NCBI GenBank assembly: GCA_905478335.1
Contig: CAJQIC010000023.1
Location: 1-58,342 of the forward strand
Source of the DNA: an uncultured Bacteroidia bacterium
Lineage (GTDB): Bacteria; Bacteroidota; Bacteroidia; NS11-12g; UBA9320
DNA: 58,342 bases
Direction: 5' to 3'
Below, piece after piece: positions 1 to 10,468 of this stretch (the stretch's first letter is position 1; each line of letters opens with the position of its first letter). The notes under the pieces were generated by a model. The model saw only the letters and a list, made by a program, of their open reading frames with translations, made no database searches and was not told where the DNA came from. The position numbers and the translations under genes are program-made.

Positions 1-480
1 AGGGGTTAGCACCCCTATAACCCGCTTTTCATTTTTTTCTTGATAAAAAAACGAAACAAACGTGTCCGCCTGCCGGCGGAAAAATCAAGACTTGAGAAGT
101 TTTCTTTGAACTCTACGAAAGTCTTTTCTTTCCCTCAGCCAAAGCCGCTGCGCTTTTCTGCCAGCTTAGCGCAAGGCCTACACACAAAAGCCTTCCTCGA
201 TTTCTACAGAAAACTTCAAAGGTCATCTCAAATCATGCACAATTTAAGGTGCCTCGGCCTACCAAAAATGCGGGGGACGCGCTGGCCGGTGTGTAAGGGA
301 GCATATTTTTGGTAAGACTTTTTGTTTCGTTTTTGGTCTCAAAAATGAAAATCGGTTATAGGCTGATAAGCCTAATGGAAGAAAAGAAGGCTGATAAGCC
401 TTAGCGAAGAAACTTCGACCGCGAAAGCCTAAGCGAAGAAAGAAGGCTGATAAGCCTAATGGAAAAAGGTTATAGAGCTT
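1..480. repeat. Dispersed hairpin repeat element, copy 1
   Basis: Non-coding repeat. It opens with the hairpin AGGGGTTAGCACCCCT (1-16), followed by a T-rich arm and a stretch ending in the palindromic CCGCCTGCCGGCGG (about 66-79). The right part (about 255-360) carries a second arm that is an approximate inverted copy of the first: a GGTTATAG end, TTTCGTTTTT and an AAAATGAAAA core. Hairpins of the form AGGCTGATAAGCCT follow at 360-373, 387-402 and about 443-456. Related copies lie at 4337-4976, 26281-26486 and 57464-58300. An open frame at 40-315 is only the repeat read through; a similar frame occurs in the last copy. Confidence 0.8.
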
Positions 481-704
481 GTCCGACCACTGGCGGACTG
501 ATAAGCCTAAACCAAGAATCTACATACGTTAAAAGGCCTCTAGTTAAACTTCAACTTAAAACCTATTTATTCAAATAATCATCAATGTTTCCTTCGACAC
601 CCCAAAAATGGCTTGGGTTATGCTGTGATTCTTGACTTTTGAAAAGAACGCATTCATCGTGGGTCAAGTTAGTTTTTTAAATTGAAACTGTTTCTGATCG
701 TACC
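481..704. other. Intergenic stretch, no clear gene
   Basis: No gene is supported. On the minus strand a 36-codon frame without a start codon, ending at 563, reads like the tail of a protein (NPSHFWGVEGNIDDYLNK then stop). It is preceded by a stop and is in a different frame from the neighbouring lipoprotein. It may be a gene remnant, but the evidence is weak. Confidence 0.3.
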
Positions 705-1106
705 CTATTCGAAGTAGGCGGAGTACAACGGCAAATGATTTTTAAACGTTGTAGCTCCCTGTTTACATGTAGCTAGGTCATCGGATTCAAGCATGGTAAA
801 CATCTTCTTCATCGGAAATAAAAAGCTGTGTAATTGATTGTGGGCTTCGCCTTCCATGGTGCACTGTTTGAAAATCATTTTAAATTCTGATTGACGACTA
901 TCCGACAAACCATTGTACGATTTGGTGTCGTCACTTTCTACAAAGGCATCCATGAGCCGTGTCATATTGGCTACACCTTGAGTCGTTTCTATGTTTGCCT
1001 TCCAGCGCTGCCCATTGTTTAGGCTTAAGTTGGTTTCTGGTGTTTTTTTACATGCACTGATGCATACGACCAATGAAATGATTGCAATTGCTAATGTGTT
1101 TCTCAT
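705..1106 (-). CDS. Small predicted lipoprotein of unknown function
   Basis: About 133 residues. I chose the ATG at 1106 because it gives a clean lipoprotein signal: MRN, a hydrophobic core, then the lipobox VCISAC followed by two lysines. A longer in-frame start at 1196 would put 30 unsuitable residues in front and overlap the upstream gene. The mature part is polar, with no domain I recognise. It lies 40 bp downstream of the serine hydrolase gene on the same strand and may be co-transcribed with it. It is probably anchored in the inner or outer membrane facing the periplasm. Confidence 0.65.
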   Translation of the reverse strand: MRNTLAIAIISLVVCISACKKTPETNLSLNNGQRWKANIETTQGVANMTRLMDAFVESDDTKSYNGLSDSRQSEFKMIFKQCTMEGEAHNQLHSFLFPMKKMFTMLESDDLATCKQGATTFKNHLPLYSAYFE

Positions 1107-1146
1107 ACTGCCAATAATAAGTTGTTGTTTTTGACTGAGCCCAAAT

Positions 1147-2706
1147 TTACTTGACCCTTTTAAGATTAAGGTCATGAAAATCAAAACTGAAATCAATATT
1201 TGGGGAAATACCTTTCATATCAATCGATTGTGCCTTACCGTTTTCGTCCAATGAGAAAATGGCAAATGCATCACAGTCCATATCACGATAAGTCCATTTA
1301 ATTGCAAAAGTGTTGGCTTGGTAGTACGACATTTTACCACTTAACTTAGGGCTGCGTTTTGATGTAAACCATAGCTCCTTATCTTTTAGGGTAATGTCCA
1401 CGTCTCCAAACCATGAATCGTTGTATGTTCCAACAAAGTCTTCCAAAACAAGGTGCTTCGTTTTCGCTTTATCTACGGTTTCCCACACGGCATTAACCAC
1501 CGAGTCAGCTTGTCCGCCACTGCGCTCGATATAATTTTTCATTATGGTTACCCAGTCACGACCATTAACACCAATTATGGCGTCTTCTATTTCCCTTGTA
1601 ACCGAAATGAAGCTGTAGCCTCCTGGAGCAGCATTCGTTAATACAACAACACCAGCATTAAGTTCTGGGATCATGAGTACTTGTGAAAGCATACCTGGCA
1701 TACCTCCAGTGTGTGAAACGGTTGTGTATCCATTTTTGTCGGCCAACTTCCATCCCAAACCATACGCTTCGTAATGTTGTCGATAGGGTTGTGGGGGAGT
1801 GGCATTAAAATAGATATTGGTATGCGCCTTCCACATTTCTCTTCTGTTTTTCGCGGATATGAAAGTTGTACTGTCGTTTATCTTTCCACCGTCTAAGTGC
1901 ATCAACATCCAATTGCTTAAATCTGCAACGCTGGAATAGATTCCACCTGCCGCGCCAATTGCCCTGTTTTCGTCGTATGCTTCAATTTGTATGACTTTCC
2001 CATCTTCAACTTTATGCGCTTCAGCAATATTTTCTTTTGACTTAAGATTGTGATAAATCCCCGCAGACCGGTCCATGTGTAGTGGTTTCATAATGTGGTT
2101 TTCGACATAATTCGCCCATGGTTCGCCGCTAATGCGATGTATAACTTCTCCTGCCACCATATACAGCAAATTGTCATAGTCATATTTGGTGCGAAATGCA
2201 GAAACGGGTGTTTGGTACTGGAAGCTCTTGATGATATCGTCTATGGTGTAATCGCCGCCAGAAGGAATAAACATTAAATCACCGGCACCCAAACCAAGTC
2301 CGCTGCGGTGCGTCAGCAAGTCCTGGATATTGAAATTTTCCGTTACATATGAATCATACATCTTAAATTCTGGGATGTAATCCACTACTTTATCCTTCCA
2401 ATTGAGTTTGCCTTCATCTACTAGTAAGCCTAACGCCATTGTTGTGAACGCCTTAGAATTAGATGCAATAGAGAACAACGTGTTTTCGTCAACTTTTGCT
2501 TTGGTTTCCACCGACGCTATACCGTACCCCTTTGATAAGACTACTTTTCCATCCTGGATAACCGCTACTGCAACACCAGCTTGAGGAATCATGTCCATAG
2601 ATTTTTGAACAATCGAGTCTACGAATCCTTCAGTGATGGTTTGCGCAGTGGCTATTTGGGCAATGCAAAAGGTTATGGCTAGGAGTTTTATTCGGATGTT
2701 TTTCAT
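1147..2706 (-). CDS. Secreted serine hydrolase, class C beta-lactamase / penicillin-binding family
   Basis: 519 residues with an N-terminal signal peptide ending near Ala-Gln at position 22. The three active-site motifs of the family are visible: SxxK as SNSK (82-85), YxN as YDN (177-179) and the HTG motif as HTGG (332-335). The catalytic domain spans roughly 25-385. The remaining ~130 residues form a beta-rich C-terminal domain of the DUF3471 type often found in these proteins. Members include beta-lactamases, DD-peptidases and esterases, so the substrate cannot be read from the sequence. Location should be periplasmic. No T9SS sorting domain is present. Confidence 0.9.
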   Translation of the reverse strand: MKNIRIKLLAITFCIAQIATAQTITEGFVDSIVQKSMDMIPQAGVAVAVIQDGKVVLSKGYGIASVETKAKVDENTLFSIASNSKAFTTMALGLLVDEGKLNWKDKVVDYIPEFKMYDSYVTENFNIQDLLTHRSGLGLGAGDLMFIPSGGDYTIDDIIKSFQYQTPVSAFRTKYDYDNLLYMVAGEVIHRISGEPWANYVENHIMKPLHMDRSAGIYHNLKSKENIAEAHKVEDGKVIQIEAYDENRAIGAAGGIYSSVADLSNWMLMHLDGGKINDSTTFISAKNRREMWKAHTNIYFNATPPQPYRQHYEAYGLGWKLADKNGYTTVSHTGGMPGMLSQVLMIPELNAGVVVLTNAAPGGYSFISVTREIEDAIIGVNGRDWVTIMKNYIERSGGQADSVVNAVWETVDKAKTKHLVLEDFVGTYNDSWFGDVDITLKDKELWFTSKRSPKLSGKMSYYQANTFAIKWTYRDMDCDAFAIFSLDENGKAQSIDMKGISPNIDFSFDFHDLNLKRVK

Positions 2707-3034
2707 TTTCGAATTTTTGAATTTTTGAAAAACGAATATAGCAGAGGGAAGTGGAAAGTTGATAATTGAAAGTTGATAGTTGAGAACGATCCATTTAAAC
2801 GGTTCCAGATTCAGTTCAACTTTAGCTTCTTCTGGCGGTTGGCTAATAGCTGTTAGCCTTTTGCTAAAAATGCATAAGTAAATACTGGTTAGGTGAAGTC
2901 AAGGATGAGCAGACCGCACTTTTACATTTCACATTTCGGCCGCAGGCCGACTTCTTCAACTTACTTCAGATTCTTCTTATCCAGAGGGAAATTAAAATTA
3001 TCAATTATCAGCTATCAATTATAAACTATCAATT
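2707..3034. repeat. Intergenic region with degenerate heptamer repeats
   Basis: About 330 bp without a gene. Short 7-bp-period runs occur at both ends: variants of TTGATAA/TTGAAAG at about 2757-2787, and variants of ATCAATT/CTATCAA at about 2996-3036. A small GC-rich inverted repeat, CGGCCGCAGGCCG, lies near 2938. Nothing in between looks coding. Confidence 0.6.
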
Positions 3035-4315
3035 CTAATAACCATACTTCTCTTTCCAATACGCTTGCATGCGCTTACGTGTTTCATTTTCTCTTGGATT
3101 GTTGCTGGGTTCATACAGCTTAGTGCCCTTAATCGCATCAGGAAGAAATTCAAGATCTGCAAAGCCACCATGATCATGGGCGTATTTATACCCAACGCCA
3201 TAGTCTAACTCTTTCATCAGTTTTGTCGGGGCGTTGCGAAGAGGCAGTGGAACTTCTAAGTTACCAGTTTCGCTTACTAACTTTTGTGCAGCACCTATTG
3301 CCTTGTAGGTAGAGTTACTTTTTGGAGAAGTCGCCAAATAGACCGCAACCTGTGAGAGGATAATACGACACTCTGGATACCCGATGGCCTGAGCTGCTTG
3401 TAAACCATTTGTCGCTAAAACCAAAGCGGTTGGGTTTGCGTTTCCAATGTCTTCGCTAGCTAATATGAGCATTCGACGTGCAATGAAAATGGGATCTTCT
3501 CCTCCTTCAATCATTCTTGCCAAATAATACACCGCAGCATTGGGGTCACTGCCACGCATAGATTTAATAAAGGCCGATATGACGTCATAATGTTGTTCCC
3601 CTGATTTGTCGTAAACCAATCTTTTTTGTTGAACGGTTTTCTCAACAAGATCGTTGGTAATGGTTATTTGTTTGGCATCCGATTTCGAGTTAATAACCAA
3701 CTCAAGTGTGTTCAACACACGTCGGGCATCGCCGCCAGATAGCATCATGAGTGCATCTAATTCCTTAAGTTTTATTTTCTTTTTCTGAAGTTCGAAGTCC
3801 TGTTTGATTGCACGTTCAATGACCTCCTTCAGCTCATCGGCATTTAAGTTTTTCAGTACATATACTTCACTTCTGCTAAGAAGTGCTGCATTCACCTCAA
3901 ACGATGGATTTTCTGTAGTGGCACCTATCAGCGTTATCACACCTTGCTCTACGGCGCCCAATAAACTGTCTTGCTGCGATTTGTTGAAACGATGTATCTC
4001 ATCAATAAAGAGTACGGCGTTTTGAGTACCCATAAATTGTGATTTGTGGGCTTTTTCTATGACTTCTCGTACCTGTTTGACACCGCTTTCGGTAGCGCTT
4101 AACACGAAGAAAGGCCGTTTAAGCTCTTGCGAAATAATGTGGGCTAGCGTGGTTTTGCCAACCCCGGGTGGTCCCCAAAATATCATGGAAGGTAATGCTC
4201 CAGATTTTATGGCGTTGTACAATGGCTTTTCTTCACCAATGATGTGTTTTTGACCAATGTATTCGTCTAATGATTTAGGTCGAACACGTTCTGCTAGTGG
4301 AGCGCTTGAGAGCAT
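3035..4315 (-). CDS. rarA: Replication-associated recombination protein A (RarA/MgsA) AAA+ ATPase
   Basis: 426 residues, close to the usual family length. An AAA+ ATPase of the clamp-loader clade that acts at stalled replication forks. The Walker A motif GPPGVGKTT is at 48-56, Walker B with the sensor stretch [10 protein letters not shown] is at 101-110, and a sensor 1 region [11 protein letters not shown] follows at 131-141. The C-terminal half contains the lid and tetramerisation region typical of RarA, with a conserved [14 protein letters not shown] stretch. Transcribed alone; the ATG at 4315 follows a -7-like box by only a few bases, so the mRNA may have almost no leader. Confidence is high because motif order and length both fit. 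Confidence 0.96.
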   Translation of the reverse strand: MLSSAPLAERVRPKSLDEYIGQKHIIGEEKPLYNAIKSGALPSMIFWGPPGVGKTTLAHIISQELKRPFFVLSATESGVKQVREVIEKAHKSQFMGTQNAVLFIDEIHRFNKSQQDSLLGAVEQGVITLIGATTENPSFEVNAALLSRSEVYVLKNLNADELKEVIERAIKQDFELQKKKIKLKELDALMMLSGGDARRVLNTLELVINSKSDAKQITITNDLVEKTVQQKRLVYDKSGEQHYDVISAFIKSMRGSDPNAAVYYLARMIEGGEDPIFIARRMLILASEDIGNANPTALVLATNGLQAAQAIGYPECRIILSQVAVYLATSPKSNSTYKAIGAAQKLVSETGNLEVPLPLRNAPTKLMKELDYGVGYKYAHDHGGFADLEFLPDAIKGTKLYEPSNNPRENETRKRMQAYWKEKYGY

Positions 4316-4319
4316 TTTT

Positions 4320-4327
4320 CAAATTTA
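4320..4327 (-). promoter_or_regulatory. Candidate -7 box (TAAATTTG) of rarA
   Basis: Read on the minus strand, TAAATTTG matches the Bacteroidota consensus TAnnTTTG. It ends only 4 bp before the rarA ATG, which would predict a leaderless or nearly leaderless transcript. No clear -33 element is visible. Confidence 0.4.
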
Positions 4328-4336
4328 TGGATTCTT

Positions 4337-4976
4337 TTAGGGGTTAGCACCCGTTTATTGTGGTTTTCCTTTTTTCTTGCTTAGGGGTTGCCACCCCTAT
4401 GACCCGGCTTTCATTTTTTTCGTTGCTTAGGGGTTAGCACCCCTATAACCCGCTTTTCATTTTTTTCTTGATGGTCGCGAAGGGCTTTCCAGCCTTCTGT
4501 TCTTCGCTTAGGCTTATCAGCCTATAACCGATTTTCATTTTTGAGACCAAAAACGAAACAAAAAGTCTCCCCAAAAATATGCTCCCAATGCACAGGCCAG
4601 CGCGTCCCCCGCATTTTTGGTAGGCCAAGGCTCAAGTACTGTGTCGGACAAATACTGCAACAATGCGAAGCGCGAGTGGCCAAAAATAATCGGCGGTGTG
4701 CGATGTGGGGTTTTGGTGGCCTAGATGACGTGGAGGGTTAAGCGCACCAAAACGAAGGGTTTATTATTTTTAAGGCTTTTCTTGTTTCGTTCTTTTTGCC
4801 TAAAAAGAATGAAATCGGGTTATAGGGCGGAAGCCCTAAGCAGAGAAAAGCATTTCGTAGAGTTCAAAGAAAACTTCTGAAGTCTTGATTTTTCCGCCGG
4901 CAGGCGGACACGTTTGTTTCTTTTTTTTATCAAGAAAAAATGAAATCCGTGGTTATAGGGCGGAAGCCCTAAATCA
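4337..4976. repeat. Dispersed hairpin repeat element, copy 2 (composite)
   Basis: About 640 bp with no supportable gene. The left part holds tandem copies of a hairpin-plus-T-rich unit: GGGGTTAGCACCC near 4339, GGGGTTGCCACCCC near 4384, GGGGTTAGCACCCC near 4430. An AGGCTTATCAGCCT hairpin (about 4511) then starts the second arm with a GCATTTTTGGTAGGCC stretch. The right end (about 4858-4975) is the reverse complement of the left arm of copy 1, including CCGCCGGCAGGCGG, and closes with AGGGCGGAAGCCCT hairpins (about 4825 and 4957). The copy thus has inverted ends around a variable centre. Confidence 0.75.
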
Positions 4977-4987
4977 ACAACTATCAA

Positions 4988-7900
4988 TTACCTTAAAATC
5001 GTAACCATCCCCCGATGCTTCGCCTTCACGTTGTTAAAGTCGATAATGTCAACAAGAACGAGGTACTGACCCGATAAAACTGTCTTGCCTGCAAAAGTTC
5101 CATCCCACCCTTTTGAAGGGTCTTCAGTTTCGAAAAGCAGGTTGCCCCATCGGTTATAGATACTCAAGTGGTAGTCTTTTACAAATCGTACACCTAGCGG
5201 TTTAAATTCATCATTGAGGCCATCAGCATTTGGTGAAAATGACGTCGGAACATGAAGAGTAGCGTCTGGGAAAATGAAAATGGATTTGACTACGCTGTCT
5301 CTACAACCGTCCGTATTTTCAACCCATAACATGACATCAAAGGTGCCGGTATCGGTAAACGTGTGATTATAAGACTGGCCTGATCCAACTCCCATATTGT
5401 CTACATACCACGACCAGGAGATACCTGTTCCACCTGTTTCGGTGAATTGCATCTCGGTATTATTCTCAAAGGAACTTATTTTCTCTGAAGTGAAATCAGC
5501 TGAAGGTTTGGCATTGATTATGGCAGTAGTTTTGTCAATTAATGAGTCTACGCATCCTTGGTCGCTAACCACAACAAGTTTAACTTCATAGGTGCCACTG
5601 TTTGCATAGATGCGCGTTGGCTGTTCCAATGTTGAAGTTTCGCCGTCACCGAAATTCCAGGCGTACCTATCGTTAGTGCCAGATGATATTGTGGAGTTAT
5701 TGTTAAACTGTATTGGGTCTCCGATGCAACCCATGCCTCCTGTAAAAGCTACTTCTGGACTCGGGTTGATTACAATATTTTGTTTAAAAGTATCAGCGCA
5801 GTTTTGATTCGTATTCACCACCAGTGATATTTCGTAGTTACCTGCTGAAGCATAATTGAAGTCTGGTGCAGACGCACTAGTCAATGTGTTGCCGTCGCCA
5901 AAGTTCCAATTGTAGCTTGTAATTGCTCCACTTGTAATCGTACTCAACTCGGTTAAAGCAATATTGTGATTGTTAAAACACTGTATGGTGTCATTCACTG
6001 TGAAACCACTGGTTGGGCTAGCATATACATTAACCAATGTAGACATGGTGTCTTTGCATCCCGAGTTGCTTTCGACGATTAGCTCAACATTAAATCCACC
6101 TGTACTGTTATAAGAAACGGCGAAATTATCCACGTTACTCGAGGTGGTGCCATTACCAAAATCCCAATTGTTAGAGAATATTATGCCTGTTGCAATTGTA
6201 CTGCTATTTGTAAAATCGAATGCATTATTTTTAAAACAGCTATCTACTGAAAACACATCAAATCCGGCTACTGGACTTGGAGAAACAACGGCTTCCAAAA
6301 CAATAGTATCTGCACAATTGTGATTAGATGTAGCAATGAGCTGAACATCAAAAGTGTCGGCCGTGGCATACGACTGCGATGTATTATTTGAATTTGCCGT
6401 ATTCCCGTTTCCTAAATCCCAAGCATATGTCATTCCGCCCCCCGATATGTTAGACGCATTGGTAAACACAAAGTTATTTCCTGTCAGACATTGTGGAGAT
6501 GCACTAATGTTAAAATTCGCCTTCGGGCTTGGTGATACATGGACATCAAGGTAGGCAGTGTCTGTACAATTCTTCTGAGAGTTTACGGCTAGCCGGACTG
6601 TGTATGACCCAGTGTCTGAATACGTATGGGTTGGTGTCAAAATACTAGAAGAAGACCCATCACCAAAATCCCAACTATAATTCATGCTGCCTCCGTTTAA
6701 TGTGGAGCTATTCGTGAATTCGAAACTATTGGTTCCCAAACAAGAATCTACGGCGTTAAGGGCAAATACCGCTTTAGGAACGGGATAAATAGATATGTTA
6801 ATTACGTTGCTAGTCGCCTTGCATCCATTATATTCAATCGTTGAATAGTATTGGCCTGAGTCTGCTTGTAATACTGAGCCTAGCGTAATTATAGAATCGT
6901 CGAGCGTTGGCATTTGGCTGCCGTTGTGAAACCACTCAAACGTGCCCAATTTTTTGTCTGTTGTATTTTTTAACCGCAATGATTCTTCTTCGCAGGCTAC
7001 GGTGCTGCCCGAAACAAAAGCTAAGTTGGCAGTAGGGTAGGGTGCGACATAAACAATCGAATCAATCCTTTTGGATACGATACTGTCATTTAATACCAGT
7101 TCAGCGTACCACCAACCTGTGTCGGGTAAAATGTAGTTGACTGGGCCGCTTGCATCGGTTTTGTAAGTTAGCAAGCCATACTTACTCATGTACCACCGTC
7201 TTTTATACACTGGGCCTGTACTTGAGTCAAACAAGGTTACTTGGTCGTTGACACAAATCCGATTGGTATCAATGCCAAAATGCGGTGTAGGGATGCTAGC
7301 ATCCAGGATGACACCATAGTCTTCGGTTTGACCATAGTTTAATGTGTCGCACGGGCCTTTAAGCGTGTTATAGTCGCTCATTACCCGCATCCGCAACAAT
7401 ACATTTGTAACGGCCGTGCTTGGTATTTTTATAGTATCCGTATGCGTTGGTTTTTCATATGTGTCGTATACCAGTTCACCCGCATCCAGCAGATCACCAT
7501 CGTTGTTAAAGTCGATGTAAATTCTGACGTATTCTTTGTAATTCTTGCCAGTAGTAACTTCGGTGATGTAGAAGGTGTCTGTTTTTAGTTCTAGTACTTC
7601 GGTACAACCCATATCGATATACGTGCCGTCGTCTCGAGTTCCACTTGATGTGTAGCTGTACTGATCAAGCTTTAAACCAAAAATGCCAATACCAGCACTA
7701 CTGTTTGGATTGTTGACAACAGGTTCGCACGGTGCAGCCTTTATAGACTGTAACACTTCCACCAATCCGGTTTTTTCTATAGAGTCATAACCAATACAAT
7801 TCTCAGCGTACATTTTGACGGAGTAGGTCCCCGTTGCGTTGAATACCACTTGCGGGTTTTGACTACAACTGTCTGTCCCGTTGACGTAGCTTACTGTATT

Positions 7901-10405
7901 TGGGGTAAACCTCCAGAGCCAATTGGTCGGCAAATTCTCAGATGTGTCTGTGAATACAACAGCTTGACCTTGACAGGTTTTTACAGATTCTTCAATAAAT
8001 CCAGCCACAGGTGTTATTTGGTCTTCGTCGTACAGCGGCGAACGCCAATTACCACGTCCGTAGGTCGCACAAATTACATGACTTTGGCTTCTTCCATTCG
8101 GGCTGTGATATATTTCAATATCGCGCACTCTTGTATTGATTGGCATATTGTCGTTATACCAAACCCAGCTCGACATGGTCGTGTCTTTATAAAACACGCC
8201 CATATACGTTCCGGCATACATGCCTTGGTATTTGCTGCTTGAATCGAATACCAACGACAGAATTGGAATATTTGGAAGTCCAGTCGATATATTATTCCAA
8301 CTTGATCCGCCATTATCTGATTGATAGACCTTGTTGGATTGACAAATCCAAAGCCTGTTTTGAAACTTAGGGTGTGATTCTATCCATAGAACGCTTGAGT
8401 TGTTTAGCAAACTCGATGTCAGGTCGGTCCAGCTTGGTGTGGCTGCATTCACGTCCGTAGATTTGAAAAATTTGTTACCACTTCTCGATACATACAGGAT
8501 GTCGGAATTGGCCGTAGCATTTTCCAAATAGGTGATGTTAGCTGTATTCGATCCAGCTACGTTGTTGGATATTTTTGTCCAAGTTACGCTGTTTACACTT
8601 GCCGCTTGAATGTTGGTCGAGCGCCAAATGTTTTTGTATCCCACAAACATAGTAGACGGTGTACCTTCGCGCAATACGTATGGCGTTACCCAGCCACCTG
8701 CTTCCGTAATCCCGTTCTTCCCATTTTTTGCAATTGTGCCTTGGCTGTATCCATTTTTTACGCGTCGTACATCGCCGTAATACAGCGCGCTGTATGCAAA
8801 GTTTTCGTTGGTTGGGTCAATGACACAATCCATTCCATCGCCACCAACTACCGTATACCATTTGCTGTTTTCGTACCAACCGGTACCGTTGTCTTGGTAG
8901 CCGTTTATAACGTAATTTTTTTGTGTTTGACTTTGCCCTAATCGGTAAATTTGAGATATACCCATGCCTTCACTGATGTCGGTCCAGTTCTTACCCAAGT
9001 CTTTTGTAAAATATACGCCGCCATCGTTACCAGAATACAAGGTATTGGTGTTTGGTTGATACTCCATCACGTGGTTGTCGGCATGCACCGCGGGTGCACC
9101 TCCACTGCCAACCCAATGGGCGTTTATTTTCCATGTGGTCCCACTGTCTTTGCTTTGAAAGATATTGACTCCACAAACGTTTACGATCGTTTTGTCGGAA
9201 GGGTCTGCTGCGATATCAAGATCGTACCACGCTTGTCCACTTGTTCCGGTTCCAAGGTGAGAATAATCCATGATGTTTGGGCTATTGCTCATTTGCGTAA
9301 ATGACCCGCCACGATTGGTAGACAGATAAAGCCCCTGAAAAGTACGTTGATTGGTAACCACAACATAAACAAAGTTGGAGTCTGCCGGAGTTACGGCTAT
9401 GGCCAAACGACTTTTTCCTGTTGGTAAGCCATTAGTGACTTGGCTAAAGTTTACACCATTGTCTGTGCTCTTGTACAATCGCGCTGAGGTTCGTGCTGCA
9501 AAAACGATGTTTGTGTTCACTGCATCAAATACAAGGTCTTTGTAGTTGCCTGTTATTCTTCGTGTCCAGCTAGACCCGCCGTCAGTAGTTCTATATATCC
9601 CACTAGACGTGGCAGCAATTAATATTTGTGTATTGTTTGGGTCGATGAGGAGTTTGCCCACAGTAACATTGCCCATTCCAGAATTGAATTGAATCCATGT
9701 TTGACCTCCGTCGGTTGATTTGAATATGCCTCTTCCGTATGAATCGTTCGCGTCCCGATCACCGGTTCCTAAATAAATGGTGTCTGGATATTGTGGGTCA
9801 ATTGCAATAGATGAAACGCCTAATGTTGCAAGAGAATCAGTGTTTGTTGTCCAGGTTTGTCCACCATCTTTTGTGATCCAAACACCACCAGCAGGTGCTC
9901 CAGCATATATAATGTTAGAATCTGATGGGTGAAAAGCCACTGCGTTTATTCTGCCAATTCCGTTTGGTTGACCTGTTCTATTTCCAGGCAAATAATCGGG
10001 GCCTATTTCTTTCCAGTCCCCAGTTATTTGGCACGTAGCTGATCCGTTTCCTATGGTTCCTCCAATTCCTATTCCACCACCTGGTCCCCAGCCTGGCGCT
10101 CGTGTCTTAAGGTAATTTTCTACGACTGTTTCTAAGCTTCCTGGTGCGGGAATGTTTCCGTTCGCGTCAATGATCTGCGACATATTGTACTCCCAGCGTT
10201 TAAATGGTTTGTATCCGCTTCCCTTTTCAATCGCCCTTCCTGTCCAGTATAAATTGAATGCACGTTGCGTTTGAAAAAAGTTAACATTTGGGTTTGCCAT
10301 CATATCAATCCAATACGGATTGTCCATGGTGTCTTGTGTAGTTTGAGAAAACGAGAACGAAATGGATAAAATGGAAAAAATAAGAAAGCCGAGGAATCGT
10401 TTCAT
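4988..10405 (-). CDS. Giant T9SS-secreted surface protein: Asp-box repeats, GEVED, PKD domains, type B sorting domain
   Basis: 1805 residues with a signal peptide ending near Phe-Ser-Gln at position 21. Domains in order: Asp-box/BNR repeats of a sortilin-like beta-propeller (about 150-770; motifs such as TKDGGQTW, STDGGQTW, TTDGGSSW, SKDSGTTW); a PKD-like unit (about 790-880); a GEVED-type domain (about 920-1035, with IDFNNDGDLLDAGELV and YGQTEDYG); Ig-like segments; at least five PKD domains (about 1220-1690, core WDFGDG or WNFGDG); and a gliding-motility-associated C-terminal domain (about 1718-1805; PTSFSPNADGLND, IYNRWG). The last is the type B signal for T9SS export. Likely an adhesive or matrix-binding surface protein. 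Transcribed alone. Confidence 0.93.
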   Translation of the reverse strand: MKRFLGFLIFSILSISFSFSQTTQDTMDNPYWIDMMANPNVNFFQTQRAFNLYWTGRAIEKGSGYKPFKRWEYNMSQIIDANGNIPAPGSLETVVENYLKTRAPGWGPGGGIGIGGTIGNGSATCQITGDWKEIGPDYLPGNRTGQPNGIGRINAVAFHPSDSNIIYAGAPAGGVWITKDGGQTWTTNTDSLATLGVSSIAIDPQYPDTIYLGTGDRDANDSYGRGIFKSTDGGQTWIQFNSGMGNVTVGKLLIDPNNTQILIAATSSGIYRTTDGGSSWTRRITGNYKDLVFDAVNTNIVFAARTSARLYKSTDNGVNFSQVTNGLPTGKSRLAIAVTPADSNFVYVVVTNQRTFQGLYLSTNRGGSFTQMSNSPNIMDYSHLGTGTSGQAWYDLDIAADPSDKTIVNVCGVNIFQSKDSGTTWKINAHWVGSGGAPAVHADNHVMEYQPNTNTLYSGNDGGVYFTKDLGKNWTDISEGMGISQIYRLGQSQTQKNYVINGYQDNGTGWYENSKWYTVVGGDGMDCVIDPTNENFAYSALYYGDVRRVKNGYSQGTIAKNGKNGITEAGGWVTPYVLREGTPSTMFVGYKNIWRSTNIQAASVNSVTWTKISNNVAGSNTANITYLENATANSDILYVSRSGNKFFKSTDVNAATPSWTDLTSSLLNNSSVLWIESHPKFQNRLWICQSNKVYQSDNGGSSWNNISTGLPNIPILSLVFDSSSKYQGMYAGTYMGVFYKDTTMSSWVWYNDNMPINTRVRDIEIYHSPNGRSQSHVICATYGRGNWRSPLYDEDQITPVAGFIEESVKTCQGQAVVFTDTSENLPTNWLWRFTPNTVSYVNGTDSCSQNPQVVFNATGTYSVKMYAENCIGYDSIEKTGLVEVLQSIKAAPCEPVVNNPNSSAGIGIFGLKLDQYSYTSSGTRDDGTYIDMGCTEVLELKTDTFYITEVTTGKNYKEYVRIYIDFNNDGDLLDAGELVYDTYEKPTHTDTIKIPSTAVTNVLLRMRVMSDYNTLKGPCDTLNYGQTEDYGVILDASIPTPHFGIDTNRICVNDQVTLFDSSTGPVYKRRWYMSKYGLLTYKTDASGPVNYILPDTGWWYAELVLNDSIVSKRIDSIVYVAPYPTANLAFVSGSTVACEEESLRLKNTTDKKLGTFEWFHNGSQMPTLDDSIITLGSVLQADSGQYYSTIEYNGCKATSNVINISIYPVPKAVFALNAVDSCLGTNSFEFTNSSTLNGGSMNYSWDFGDGSSSSILTPTHTYSDTGSYTVRLAVNSQKNCTDTAYLDVHVSPSPKANFNISASPQCLTGNNFVFTNASNISGGGMTYAWDLGNGNTANSNNTSQSYATADTFDVQLIATSNHNCADTIVLEAVVSPSPVAGFDVFSVDSCFKNNAFDFTNSSTIATGIIFSNNWDFGNGTTSSNVDNFAVSYNSTGGFNVELIVESNSGCKDTMSTLVNVYASPTSGFTVNDTIQCFNNHNIALTELSTITSGAITSYNWNFGDGNTLTSASAPDFNYASAGNYEISLVVNTNQNCADTFKQNIVINPSPEVAFTGGMGCIGDPIQFNNNSTISSGTNDRYAWNFGDGETSTLEQPTRIYANSGTYEVKLVVVSDQGCVDSLIDKTTAIINAKPSADFTSEKISSFENNTEMQFTETGGTGISWSWYVDNMGVGSGQSYNHTFTDTGTFDVMLWVENTDGCRDSVVKSIFIFPDATLHVPTSFSPNADGLNDEFKPLGVRFVKDYHLSIYNRWGNLLFETEDPSKGWDGTFAGKTVLSGQYLVLVDIIDFNNVKAKHRGMVTILR

Positions 10406-10468
10406 TCGTATTACAGTAGATTAGGGTTAACGAAGATAAGAAATGACGTTCGCAAATCCTAGCTAGAG

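Noticed and set aside
40-315. 91-codon open frame on the plus strand
   Set aside because: It is the dispersed repeat read through; the same frame appears in another copy at 57798-58154 and no protein signature or signal is present.
563-673. Minus-strand frame ending NPSHFWGVEGNIDDYLNK
   Set aside because: No start codon, preceded by a stop, and in a different frame from the neighbouring lipoprotein; too short to call a pseudogene.
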